A stretch of 34,378 nucleotides of DNA, from contig JARKQP010000249.1 of NCBI GenBank assembly GCA_029974875.1, forward strand, positions 1 through 34,378. Reading direction: 5' to 3'. The position numbers and the translations under genes were made by a program. Below, in pieces: positions 1 to 8,095 of the stretch (position 1 is its first letter; each line of letters opens with the position of its first letter). Origin of the DNA: Mobilitalea sp. (GTDB taxonomy: Bacteria; Bacillota_A; Clostridia; Lachnospirales; Lachnospiraceae). The notes beneath the pieces are model-generated. The model was given only the letters and a program-made list of their open reading frames with translations, searched no databases and was not told the DNA's origin.

Positions 1-3000
1 TCCCGGAGCAAATCCATTCATTGCACGACTGTTAACAATTGCATAGCACATATTCTTAACAGATCTTTTTATAACAGCGACAGCAGTAGGGCTAGAAGTA
101 TCCTCAATCAGTTCAGTGAAAGCATCTCCCCAGCTCATAAATGTGTCATTGCCAGCACGAAGAGTAGCATCAACGCTGTTAGATCCTGCATTCATCATCA
201 TATCAGTTATCACAAAGCCTTGGAATCCCCATTCATTACGAAGAAGTTCCGTATTTAATGCATGGCTTGCACCACCAAAGGTAAATCCAAGATAGTTCAT
301 GCACCCCATAACAGCTGTTGAACCGCGCATTACTTTGGTATCAATGGTGCCTTGGTCATCGGAAACGTATTTAATGGCCATACGGGCTCTTTTCACAGCA
401 ATTTCGAATGGCTTCAAATAGAGCTCCCTCATAGCCTGTTCATTTACCCAGGTAGCTACACGGCTTCTGTCATTGCTATACATTTCCTGATCATTTACAG
501 CAAAATGCTTAATGGTAGTGATAAGACCCTGATCGGAAGTTCCGGATACCTCACTGGCTGCCATGAAACCAGAAAGAATCGGATCTTCACTGTAATACTC
601 AAAGTTACGGCCACTAAAAGGTGAACGGTGGAGGTTCATGGCAGGAGCATACCAGCTATTGACACCGGCCGAGTGTGCTTCCTGCCCAACGGCTACACCC
701 ATGTCATATGCGAGGTCAGTATTGAAGGTAGCTGCAATAATAGGCTCACAAGGATATGCCGTGTAATCAAAACGAACCCACTCAAAATTTAGGGAAAGAC
801 CACCTACAATCCCCTGCGGACCATCGTAATCAACGGTAACAGGCTTGCCGACCGATTCAATCACTGCAGTCTGGTTATAGGAGGCCGCAAGTGCGATATA
901 CAGGTTCGGATCGGATAAATCAAGCTGATCTATTAAAGTATCCCACATAGGATCATTGTAGCTTTTTCCACGCAGAGAAGATAACGTCAGGCCGTTGTCT
1001 GCACCGGTCGTAGGCATCTCTGATGTATAAACCTTGCTGTTTTCTACGTTGCCAAGAATCGGATCTGTTGATAGATCGATATGCTGGAATGTCATAGTTC
1101 CTTTTTCGTCTACAGGAGCTGTTCCTTCCGGTGCAGCTAATTCTTCAGTTGTAGGAGATGTTGCAGTATTTGTAAGTATGCCGTTCGCACGTGTTAACTG
1201 ATGCGTATTCACCATGTGATCAGATAATTCCTGGAACAAGTTGGATGCTGCTTTGAATTCAGCAGATGCATCTACCTCAGATGCCGTCAAAACACCCGTA
1301 GAATTACCGCTAGCATCAAGAATAGACTGAGCATCAACTTCAGATTGACGGGGATTTGTGCTATCGTACCAGATTGTATTGTTAACAGTACATGTTCTAG
1401 CTTCATATTCCTCATGGGCATTCTTATTGATGCTAATATTATATGATCCTTCCTCCAGTACGTAAGCACCTACCGTTCCGTCACTATTTTCACGGGTATA
1501 ACAATATGATGCCATATAGTCCTTTGCATATGTGATTTCTACAGTTTCATGACTTCCTGGCTGAATATCAGCCGTCTTATCAAAAGCAACCAGGTTTACA
1601 GTTGCTTTTTCAATTTTATTTTCGATATCAAAATCCGTATATGGAGGATTATAATATACCTGAACCACATCTTTCCCTGCCCTTGTACCGTTGTTGGTTA
1701 CGCGAACAGTCATAGTAATATTATCTCCATTATCACTATATTCCGTAATTGTTTGTGAGAAGTCAGTATCATAGCTCAGACCAAAACCAAACGGAACCTG
1801 TACTGCCTCGTCATAACTAAGTCCATCCCGGCCAAACACTCTAAAGGTTCCATTCGTATCATAAACTGTCTCATAGTAACGGTATCCGAGGTAAATATTT
1901 TCTTCATATTCCATCAAATTCATCTCGGAAGGATCTCCTACCGGGGTAGGGAAACCACCCTGTAATACCCAGAGATTTGTATAGGAATAATTACCAAAGT
2001 TAGACATAACCGGATCAGACATAATATCCGTCATCCAGGTATCAACTGATTTACCGGAAGGATTTACTTCACCGGTAAGGATTTTTCCCATTGCTTCAAA
2101 GCCCTGTCCACCCGGGTCACCAACCCAAAGAACAGCATCCACTGCAAGCTCACCGTCTGCTGCCATGAGATCAGCAATTTCCATTACATTTGCCGTGTTA
2201 AGGATAGCAACAGTTTTACTGCAATTAGCCTTAGCAAATCGGATCATTTCCTTCTCAGCTTCGGAAATCTGAAGCTGATGGTCAGTTCCGTCAATATATC
2301 CTTTTCCATATATTGCGCTACCTTCAACATTTGCCTGAACATCACTGCCCTCACCACCTACACGGCCAATGAATACAATACCTGTTGTATTGACACAAGA
2401 TGCTTCTTGGCCATCATAGACATCAGGAACATATTCAATTATTTTTGAACCTGCACCTTCAAAGCCGCCTTCTTCATTCTTATTCTCATAGCCGTCTGCA
2501 GTCATACCTCTGGCCGTACCGTTATTGAGAGCCTTTTCCATCTCAGTATTTACAGTAAAGTAATTGTTAAGTACAATTTTAGGTGAAGCTACCTTTGATG
2601 AACCAGCATTTACATTGCCAGAACCGGTTCCGCCATAGACCGGCTCAAGGTACCGGTAACCGAAAGGTGTTACTGCTGCTCCTTTCTCCAGTGGCAGAAC
2701 ATCATTATTCTTAAACAGCACAATGCCTTCTTCTGCAATCCTCAATGCAGTACCCTGCGTAAAATCTACTAATTCTTGATCACTGGCATATTTCGCCGCG
2801 TAGTACTCTGTATCCCATTCACTCACATTTTCAGGGGTAGAAATAATTGCCCTACCTCTTCCCAAAAAAATTTCCATTGAAAGGGAGAAGAAATTCATCA
2901 GGGTCGTAGCCGTAATAATTAATACCAGCATAAAAGCTAAAATACTTGACCACATAATGTTAAACTTCTTACTTTTCATTTTTAGTTTGGAATTTTTCAT
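1..3000 (-). CDS. Membrane-anchored, domain-permuted GH3 beta-glucosidase-like protein (partial, 3' end off window)
   Basis: A reading frame of 1000 codons runs from ATG at 3000 to the left edge without a stop. The N-terminus is basic and followed by one membrane segment (about residues 14-38), so the enzyme is probably tethered outside the cell. Next come the GH3 C-terminal alpha/beta domain (from about 65; EEGIVLFKN near 90, GGEGSD at 215-220, the loop that usually carries the acid/base Glu), an FnIII-like stretch (VVQVYY, about 415-480), a linker, and only then the GH3 TIM barrel: YDGPQG, SGRNFEYYSEDP, KHF at 831-833 and VITD with the presumed nucleophile Asp933. This is the reverse of the usual GH3 order; such permuted enzymes are known from rumen Butyrivibrio and Ruminococcus. 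Expected activity is release of sugar from beta-glucosides; specificity is unknown. It lies downstream of two LytTR two-component systems. Confidence 0.88.
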   Translation of the reverse strand, partial: MKNSKLKMKSKKFNIMWSSILAFMLVLIITATTLMNFFSLSMEIFLGRGRAIISTPENVSEWDTEYYAAKYASDQELVDFTQGTALRIAEEGIVLFKNNDVLPLEKGAAVTPFGYRYLEPVYGGTGSGNVNAGSSKVASPKIVLNNYFTVNTEMEKALNNGTARGMTADGYENKNEEGGFEGAGSKIIEYVPDVYDGQEASCVNTTGIVFIGRVGGEGSDVQANVEGSAIYGKGYIDGTDHQLQISEAEKEMIRFAKANCSKTVAILNTANVMEIADLMAADGELAVDAVLWVGDPGGQGFEAMGKILTGEVNPSGKSVDTWMTDIMSDPVMSNFGNYSYTNLWVLQGGFPTPVGDPSEMNLMEYEENIYLGYRYYETVYDTNGTFRVFGRDGLSYDEAVQVPFGFGLSYDTDFSQTITEYSDNGDNITMTVRVTNNGTRAGKDVVQVYYNPPYTDFDIENKIEKATVNLVAFDKTADIQPGSHETVEITYAKDYMASYCYTRENSDGTVGAYVLEEGSYNISINKNAHEEYEARTCTVNNTIWYDSTNPRQSEVDAQSILDASGNSTGVLTASEVDASAEFKAASNLFQELSDHMVNTHQLTRANGILTNTATSPTTEELAAPEGTAPVDEKGTMTFQHIDLSTDPILGNVENSKVYTSEMPTTGADNGLTLSSLRGKSYNDPMWDTLIDQLDLSDPNLYIALAASYNQTAVIESVGKPVTVDYDGPQGIVGGLSLNFEWVRFDYTAYPCEPIIAATFNTDLAYDMGVAVGQEAHSAGVNSWYAPAMNLHRSPFSGRNFEYYSEDPILSGFMAASEVSGTSDQGLITTIKHFAVNDQEMYSNDRSRVATWVNEQAMRELYLKPFEIAVKRARMAIKYVSDDQGTIDTKVMRGSTAVMGCMNYLGFTFGGASHALNTELLRNEWGFQGFVITDMMMNAGSNSVDATLRAGNDTFMSWGDAFTELIEDTSSPTAVAVIKRSVKNMCYAIVNSRAMNGFAPG

Positions 3001-3165
3001 CTCATATTCTCCTACTTAATATTAAAAATCGTATACTACTAATTTCCCTATGTATCTATGCGCATATTACATAATGGACATAATATAGCATATAAAAGTG
3101 CTCTGTACACAACTTGGCACAAACGGTTCATTTTGTTCACAACTGGTAATTGCTTTGTTATCTTC
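3001..3165 (-). promoter_or_regulatory. Upstream region of the GH3 gene with a LytTR-like box
   Basis: This gap separates the sensor kinase from the GH3 gene. Read on the minus strand it holds ACCGTTTGT (3119-3127), which fits the LytTR half-site pattern [TA][AC][CA]GTTN[AG][TG] at every position. Two weaker GTT-containing copies, CCAGTTGTG (3138-3146) and CAAGTTGTG (3108-3116), flank it. Their spacings (19 and 11 bp) are not the usual 21-22 bp, so regulation by the neighbouring LytTR proteins is only a suggestion. Confidence 0.3.
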
Positions 3166-4512
3166 TTATACACAGTCCTTAGAAACGAATTCCATTTCAT
3201 GCTCCTGCTTGTCCAGGGGTATTAATATATTAAGCTCAAACCAATGATCCTTAACTTCAAAAGTCAAACTTCCCTCATACTTTTTGATCGTATGATAAAT
3301 ACTTTTCATCCCAAAGCCATGGCTGTTTCTATCCGCTTTAGTCGTAACCGGATAATTATTTTTTACAACCGGTTCATTCTCACAGTAATTTCCGGCTTGG
3401 ATAAAAATAAAATTCCTCTTTTTCGCAACAGTAACATGAATTAACCGTTTTTCACGTTCCTTACTTACAACCACACTTTCAATCGCATTATCTAACACAT
3501 CTCCAAAAATGGTGCAAATATCCACTACATGAATCCCATTCAATAGCTTGCCATCAGCAACACAGGTAATGTCAATTTTATTCTTTTTACAAAATAGGAT
3601 TTTACCGGACAATATGGTATCTAGCACAGAATTGCCTGTTTTGTAGGAAGCCTCATAAAACTCCAATTCTTTCTCCATGGCATCAAGCCAAGCTTTTCTT
3701 TTTGATGGATCATCCTCGACCCTTAGCCCCTCAATCTGATGCTTTAAATCATGGTACTTCATATTAATGGTATTGATACTTTCCTGATAGTGCAGGTAAT
3801 GGTCGTACTGGCTCCTTAAGGTGGCATTAATAGCCGATAATTCCATTTCCATGTATAATTTTCCGATCCTGTCCTGATAAGCATATAGCAGAATCACCCC
3901 TCCTATATCCGCCAGTGTCCGGATATTAAAAATATCCGTTGCAAAATTCCCGCTAAAAGGTGAATCCCGATAGATAAAGCTCAGATTACTAAAGGTAAAT
4001 GTTACTAAGGCAATGATAATTGCATAGATCAGCTCACGTTTATTAATATAAAAGTTGTATTTCGATTCTATAAATGACCTCTCCACACGATAGGCAATGA
4101 AAAATACGATGGCGTATACTGTCACCAATAAAATTATTTCTAATAACAAACCGCCAACCGCTTTATGGAAAATCAGAAAATAGTTCAGTTGCCATTCCAG
4201 TGATGCAGCAAGCTCTGCCAGCATAAATGCCCTGACACAGTAGTTTCCAGCCGACATAACCGATACTTCGCATGAAGTTAAAAGAAAGAGAAACATAATA
4301 AGGACAGCCAAGAACATGATCATTAGCCATGGTAACGCTGGTAGTTTATCCGTAGTAACCAGTAATACACATTGTATCAAAAAAATGAACCCGCTATAGG
4401 TATATAAGCGGATTCCTTGAATTCTGTTTTTCAGCACGATGATAAATATGATACAGGCTCCCCATTCGGCAATCGCCGTATATAAGCGTGGTATATTATG
4501 TACAACTTCCAT
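3166..4512 (-). CDS. Sensor histidine kinase, AgrC/VirS-like (polytopic membrane region + GHKL ATPase)
   Basis: This 448-residue protein has about six hydrophobic segments in its first 215 residues, then a cytoplasmic kinase. The phospho-acceptor motif is KYHDLKHQ (His254), the ATPase N-box is DNAIE (about 341-345) and the G-box is GFGMKS (about 399-404). This is the AgrC-type architecture (HPK10 class), which normally senses a peptide or other extracellular cue and phosphorylates a LytTR regulator. I chose ATG at 4512, one base after the regulator's stop codon; an in-frame GTG at 4530 would overlap the regulator. The pair is evidently co-transcribed and translationally coupled. It is paralogous to the kinase at 5429-6739. 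No agrB or agrD homologue lies nearby, so the signal is unknown. Confidence 0.9.
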   Translation of the reverse strand: MEVVHNIPRLYTAIAEWGACIIFIIVLKNRIQGIRLYTYSGFIFLIQCVLLVTTDKLPALPWLMIMFLAVLIMFLFLLTSCEVSVMSAGNYCVRAFMLAELAASLEWQLNYFLIFHKAVGGLLLEIILLVTVYAIVFFIAYRVERSFIESKYNFYINKRELIYAIIIALVTFTFSNLSFIYRDSPFSGNFATDIFNIRTLADIGGVILLYAYQDRIGKLYMEMELSAINATLRSQYDHYLHYQESINTINMKYHDLKHQIEGLRVEDDPSKRKAWLDAMEKELEFYEASYKTGNSVLDTILSGKILFCKKNKIDITCVADGKLLNGIHVVDICTIFGDVLDNAIESVVVSKEREKRLIHVTVAKKRNFIFIQAGNYCENEPVVKNNYPVTTKADRNSHGFGMKSIYHTIKKYEGSLTFEVKDHWFELNILIPLDKQEHEMEFVSKDCV

Positions 4513-4513
4513 G

Positions 4514-5224
4514 TTAACCCACCACCCCACTGATATGATTTGTTAGCATTTCCATAAAACATTTTTTTCTCTGTCTGCTCACCAATAACTGCTGGTTCCC
4601 AATGATGCAGCAGCCATTTTGCATGGCATTCACATGTAGCATGTTTACTAATGTCCCTTTATTAATCCGGAAAAAACCATATGGTAATAACAGTTCTTCA
4701 ACAACTCTCATCGTCCCCCGGGATATGTACGATTTATTTCTTGAATAGTAGGTAAGATAATGCCCCGCGCTTTCAACATAAAAGATATGTGCAATATCTA
4801 TTTTTTGTACGCCATCTGATACTAGGATGGATAGATATTGACTATGCCTGCTCCTAAGCTTGCCAATGGCTTTATTCAGCTTTTGTCGTAAGGCATAATA
4901 AGTGACAGGTTTTAAGATGTAGTCCAATGCATCAACTGCATAGCCTCGGAGTGCATACTGCATCATATTAGTGATAAATATGATGATGACCTCTTGATCC
5001 AATTCCCTGATTTTTTCTGCTGTGGTCATTCCATCCATGAACTGCATTTGAATGTCCATCAGGATAATATCAAACTCCCCCTGGTATCTGTCCAAAATGT
5101 CTTCACCATCACGAAAAACAGATAGTTCAATCAATTGGTTTTCATCCTTTCGATATTGGCCCAGATAAGCCTTTAATTGTTCCATGTAGTGTATCTCATC
5201 TTCAACAATTGCTATTTTTACCAT
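4514..5224 (-). CDS. LytTR-family response regulator (AgrA/VirR-like)
   Basis: This 236-residue protein has a receiver domain (acidic pocket IVEDE near residue 6, phospho-acceptor Asp57 in ILMDIQM, KPVTYY with the conserved Lys) and a C-terminal LytTR DNA-binding domain (from about 130; FYVESAGHY, FRINKGTLVNM). Phosphorylation by the kinase directly downstream should drive binding to paired 9-bp direct repeats. The start is ATG 5224: an AGGAG lies 7 bases upstream and the receiver begins at once (MVKIAIVEDE). An ATG at 5275 would add 17 residues with no family match and no ribosome site. Two perfect LytTR boxes sit in its own promoter, so positive autoregulation is likely. Confidence 0.92.
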   Translation of the reverse strand: MVKIAIVEDEIHYMEQLKAYLGQYRKDENQLIELSVFRDGEDILDRYQGEFDIILMDIQMQFMDGMTTAEKIRELDQEVIIIFITNMMQYALRGYAVDALDYILKPVTYYALRQKLNKAIGKLRSRHSQYLSILVSDGVQKIDIAHIFYVESAGHYLTYYSRNKSYISRGTMRVVEELLLPYGFFRINKGTLVNMLHVNAMQNGCCIIGNQQLLVSRQRKKCFMEMLTNHISGVVG

Positions 5225-5302
5225 ACAATTCTCCTTTAATATACACCATTCGCATTTCCATCTGTATGATTCCATGCTAAACCAACACCTTAATCTATAT
5301 AC

Positions 5303-5332
5303 TATATATTACAAAATCTATAGGAGGGTCAA
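5303..5332 (-). promoter_or_regulatory. Probable promoter of the first LytTR two-component operon
   Basis: On the minus strand TTGACC (5327-5332) stands 17-18 bp from a TATATA-rich -10 (about 5303-5309). The -35 lies nine bases downstream of the second LytTR box, the usual arrangement for activation by AgrA-type regulators. Confidence 0.6.
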
Positions 5333-5341
5333 TAAAGTGGT

Positions 5342-5371
5342 ATTAACTGTTCATTTTCAGGTATAAACTGT
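5342..5371 (-). promoter_or_regulatory. Paired LytTR binding boxes, 21-bp period
   Basis: The minus strand reads ACAGTTTAT (5363-5371), 12 bases, then ACAGTTAAT (5342-5350). Each copy fits the LytTR consensus [TA][AC][CA]GTTN[AG][TG] at all nine positions, and the start-to-start distance of 21 bp is canonical for AgrA/VirR/ComE-type regulators. The flanks are also repeated (TATACC and AATACC follow the two copies). The position just upstream of a -35 and about 120-150 bp ahead of the regulator start suggests autoregulation or cross-regulation by the paralogous system. Confidence 0.75.
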
Positions 5372-5428
5372 TATGATTCATAGCTCTGTCCAGAGTATTT
5401 TTCTATTTTTGCTGGTGGCCTAATCATT

Positions 5429-6739
5429 TCAATTGGTGGTCTTTGGTTTTACCTCTGTCTGTATAGGGAATAGTATATCTAAGTGAAATTGTTTCTCCTT
5501 TATGGAGAGGCGCAACTCACCGCCGTACTTTTCTGTAATGTGCTTGATACTCTTAACCCCAAAACCATGAAATGAATCATCTTCTTTAGTCGTCAGGGGA
5601 AGCCCTTCTTTAAAATCCGGTATTTTTCTACAACGATTATCCAAGTGGATATAAAGCATATCATTGTGCTCATATGCTTTCATGCTAATGATTCTTTTCT
5701 CCTTATTGTTTTCTTGCAGTACCCCTTCAATCGCATTATCCATTGCATTGCCAAACAAGGAATAAATGTCCGGTGTACTAATAAAATCCAGGCTTTTACC
5801 GTCCACCATACAACTAAAGGTAATTCCATAATTTTCACATGCTAAACTTTTTTCCGTCAGAACCAAATCCAATGCTTCATTCCCTGTTGTAAATATACTG
5901 TTGTAGATAGAGATTTGCTTGCTTATTTCATCCAAAAAACCTTGCTGCTCCTCTTTATTATCAAATTCAACCAATTTCGTTATTTGATGCTTTAGATCAT
6001 GGCATTTAATATTAATCAATTCGATATTCTCTTTTGAGATTTTCTGTTGCTCATTTTTCATATGCAATAAATACTCCATGATTTCATAGTCATTCTGAAG
6101 TTTATTTTGGAAGGATAGGTTAAATTCGATATAGATTGCCAGAGCGGAACAAATCATGGCATACAGGCTATATATAATACGGCCTTTGACACCAACAGAA
6201 TTAACGGTATCGACAAACAAGCTTAGGATAATATTTGAAAACAGCACAACGGAAGCTAAGGTCAACATGCGCTGGTCTTTATCCTTTAATTCCCCCTTAT
6301 TATTATTTTTTTTGATTACGGTGAAGTAAACAATAAAAGAAACCGCCACATATGGTAATACCATCAATGAGAAATCACCCTGCACTTGAAAAAGAAAGGC
6401 AAAGATATTGCGTAAGCCGTAACCGATATGCTGAACCGCATATCCACCAATTCCTGCAAAGATTATTTCCTTAACTGTAACATTATATAATAATCCAATA
6501 ATGCATAAGACCATAAAAAACAGCAGCATAAAATAGATAATATCAAAACCGATAAAATTAATTTTTGTTCTCTGGAGCAGATGCAGCATACCGTATGCAA
6601 TTGAGAAATAAAATATGGTACCTGCCACCAGCTTGCTTACAAAATAACTTCTTTTGGGGAAATTCATAATAAAAAAAAACAAGCAGAATACCAGTTGCAA
6701 GGTAAACGTTACTGTATATCGATATACAAATTCCTGCAT
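5429..6739 (-). CDS. Sensor histidine kinase, AgrC/VirS-like (second system)
   Basis: This 436-residue membrane kinase has about six hydrophobic segments up to residue 205, a linker predicted to be helical (about 210-240), the acceptor motif KCHDLKHQ (His247), N-box DNAIE (334-338) and G-box GFGVKS (392-397). Its organisation and motifs match the kinase at 3166-4512, which points to duplication of a regulator-kinase unit. Its ATG (6739) shares one base with the TGA stop of the upstream regulator (TGATG), so translation is coupled. The membrane half resembles the paralogue poorly, which suggests a different signal. There is no terminator-like hairpin with a T-run before the next system, so read-through into it is possible. 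Confidence 0.9.
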   Translation of the reverse strand: MQEFVYRYTVTFTLQLVFCLFFFIMNFPKRSYFVSKLVAGTIFYFSIAYGMLHLLQRTKINFIGFDIIYFMLLFFMVLCIIGLLYNVTVKEIIFAGIGGYAVQHIGYGLRNIFAFLFQVQGDFSLMVLPYVAVSFIVYFTVIKKNNNKGELKDKDQRMLTLASVVLFSNIILSLFVDTVNSVGVKGRIIYSLYAMICSALAIYIEFNLSFQNKLQNDYEIMEYLLHMKNEQQKISKENIELINIKCHDLKHQITKLVEFDNKEEQQGFLDEISKQISIYNSIFTTGNEALDLVLTEKSLACENYGITFSCMVDGKSLDFISTPDIYSLFGNAMDNAIEGVLQENNKEKRIISMKAYEHNDMLYIHLDNRCRKIPDFKEGLPLTTKEDDSFHGFGVKSIKHITEKYGGELRLSIKEKQFHLDILFPIQTEVKPKTTN

Positions 6740-7446
6740 CAGCGGCTTCCTCCTATATAATTAATCAAATCATTCATAAATATCTTTTTTTGAGGGCGGC
6801 TGATTGGTAGAACCGTATCTTCTACCCACACAGAATTATGGCTGGTTTTTCTAACATACCGAAGATTCACCAGACATCCACGAATACATTTTGAAAAGCC
6901 ATATTCAAGGAATGCATCCTCTATATCGCTCATATTCCCCCGTTCACGAAACTCTCCTAAGCTGCTGTGATAAATAATATAATTTTTTTCTTTTTCAATA
7001 AAATAAATCTTGTTAACCGGTACTCTTATGGCATTATCCCCACTTACAATAATAATTTCTTTTTGCCTGTTGATTTCTAAAAATTCAATGGCTCTTCTCA
7101 ACTTATCAACAAAATTATAGTAAACCAGGGGTTTGACAACAAAGTCCACTGCTTTTACCTCATAGCCCTTAATAGCAAACTGAGCCATATTGGTTACAAA
7201 CACAATACCGATACGCTGGTCCATTTTCCTTAACCTTCTAGCCGTTTCCATCCCATCCAGGCCAGGCATCTCGATATCAAGAAAAACAATATCATAACCT
7301 GTTTTATAATGATCAAGAAATTCAGATCCGTTTTTAAAGGCAGCGACCTGAAAGTCCGCCCCTGCCTGCCTTTGGTACCTGGCAATATGAGCCTTTATGG
7401 TTTGTAAATCCTTAGGGTCATCGTCAACAACGCATAATTTTATCAT
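6739..7446 (-). CDS. LytTR-family response regulator (second system)
   Basis: This 235-residue protein has a receiver domain (VVDDD at 6-10, Asp57 in FLDIEMPG, KPLVYY) and a C-terminal LytTR domain (from about 130; YFIEKEKNYIIYH, RGCLVNLRYV, LPISRPQKK). A GGGAGGT ribosome site precedes the ATG at 7446. It shares with the regulator at 4514-5224 the stretch FVTNM.Q.A..GY.V.A.D...KP, so the two are paralogues. It is translationally coupled to its kinase. The promoter in front of it is of the 19-bp-spacer (MerR) type rather than a LytTR-box promoter, so the two systems appear to be switched on differently. Confidence 0.92.
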   Translation of the reverse strand: MIKLCVVDDDPKDLQTIKAHIARYQRQAGADFQVAAFKNGSEFLDHYKTGYDIVFLDIEMPGLDGMETARRLRKMDQRIGIVFVTNMAQFAIKGYEVKAVDFVVKPLVYYNFVDKLRRAIEFLEINRQKEIIIVSGDNAIRVPVNKIYFIEKEKNYIIYHSSLGEFRERGNMSDIEDAFLEYGFSKCIRGCLVNLRYVRKTSHNSVWVEDTVLPISRPQKKIFMNDLINYIGGSR

Positions 7447-7531
7447 ACTCTACCTCCCTGATCATTTTTAGGAAAAAGACGTTCTCGTGATTTGTATTAT
7501 ACCTTTAAGCAAATGCATCCACTATCCACGT

Positions 7532-7562
7532 AGTATAGCATCCTGAGTTCACTCCATGTCAA
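7532..7562 (-). promoter_or_regulatory. MerR-type promoter upstream of the second response regulator
   Basis: On the minus strand TTGACA (7557-7562) and TATACT (7532-7537) are both close to consensus but separated by 19 bp, the overlong spacer typical of MerR-family targets. The spacer contains GGAGTGAACTC, an imperfect dyad. The same element occurs ahead of the aldo-keto reductase operon (10288-10318) with 17 of 18 bases identical. Confidence 0.6.
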
Positions 7563-7648
7563 TACCTTTATCAGGTATAAAGTTTTTATATTTTTAGGTA
7601 AAATCCATAATTAACGAGTGCATAATTAAATTCACGATTGCAAACTTG

Positions 7649-7670
7649 GCAAAAAGGGGCAAGCCCCTTT
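7649..7670 (-). terminator. Short hairpin terminator overlapping the end of the GH3 relic
   Basis: Minus strand AAGGGG-CTTG-CCCCTT followed by a short T-run. The stem overlaps the stop codon of the relic, so it probably ends the aldo-keto reductase transcript. Confidence 0.55.
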
Positions 7671-8095
7671 AGAAGCCAGCCCCACGAATATATGGAGACG
7701 GGGCATGTCCCAGCCCCTTGAAGAAATGTCCATTGACAATCTTAAGTATTCCGTCCACCATATCCAGATTTATGGCTCCGGCGGCCATCTTCGCAATCCC
7801 CCCGAAAGGCATGTTATAGATGAATAGAATATTCAAGTCCGGCTTTCCCTTCGCTTCTGAGCGTTTCTTGATTCCTGTTAATATCTTATAAATCAACCTT
7901 GCCAAACCTGACTTCGCATAGAATAACTGGGAGATAGCATCATTTCTTTCCAGGGGTCTGCCAGTATCCCATTTCGTCTCGGGAATCGGCCGTCCCAGTA
8001 ATTGTTCAAATTCATGATTTGATATATCCGTTACCTTTCCGGAATTTTTCTCCTCCGCCCGCTCAAAATCAAAGAGTTTTATGTTCTCTTTGGTT
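7669..8095 (-). pseudogene. C-terminal relic of a GH3 beta-glucosidase
   Basis: After the aldo-keto reductase stop at 8096 a frame continues for about 140 codons to a stop at 7669. Its product (HEFEQLLGRPIPE, then AGAINLDMVDGILKIVNGHF and a short tail) matches what I know of the extreme C-terminal tail of clostridial GH3 beta-glucosidases of normal domain order. No ribosome site or start codon belongs to it: upstream the frame runs into the aldo-keto reductase gene in another register, where it is an artefact. The catalytic domains are absent, so this is a 3' remnant left by a deletion or insertion whose breakpoint lies within a few bases of the reductase stop codon. It is distinct from the permuted GH3 gene at 1-3000. 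A functional small protein cannot be excluded but looks unlikely. Confidence 0.65.

Noticed and set aside
4514..5275. ATG at 5275 as start of the first response regulator, and GTG at 4530 as start of its kinase
   Set aside because: The extra residues match no receiver or kinase N-terminus and lack ribosome sites; ATG 5224 and ATG 4512 fit better.
5371..5427. An 18-codon minus-strand frame (MIRPPAKIEK...) between the two kinase systems, considered as a signal-peptide gene
   Set aside because: It has no ribosome site, no Cys and no AgrD-like amphipathic or acidic parts, and it overlaps the LytTR boxes.
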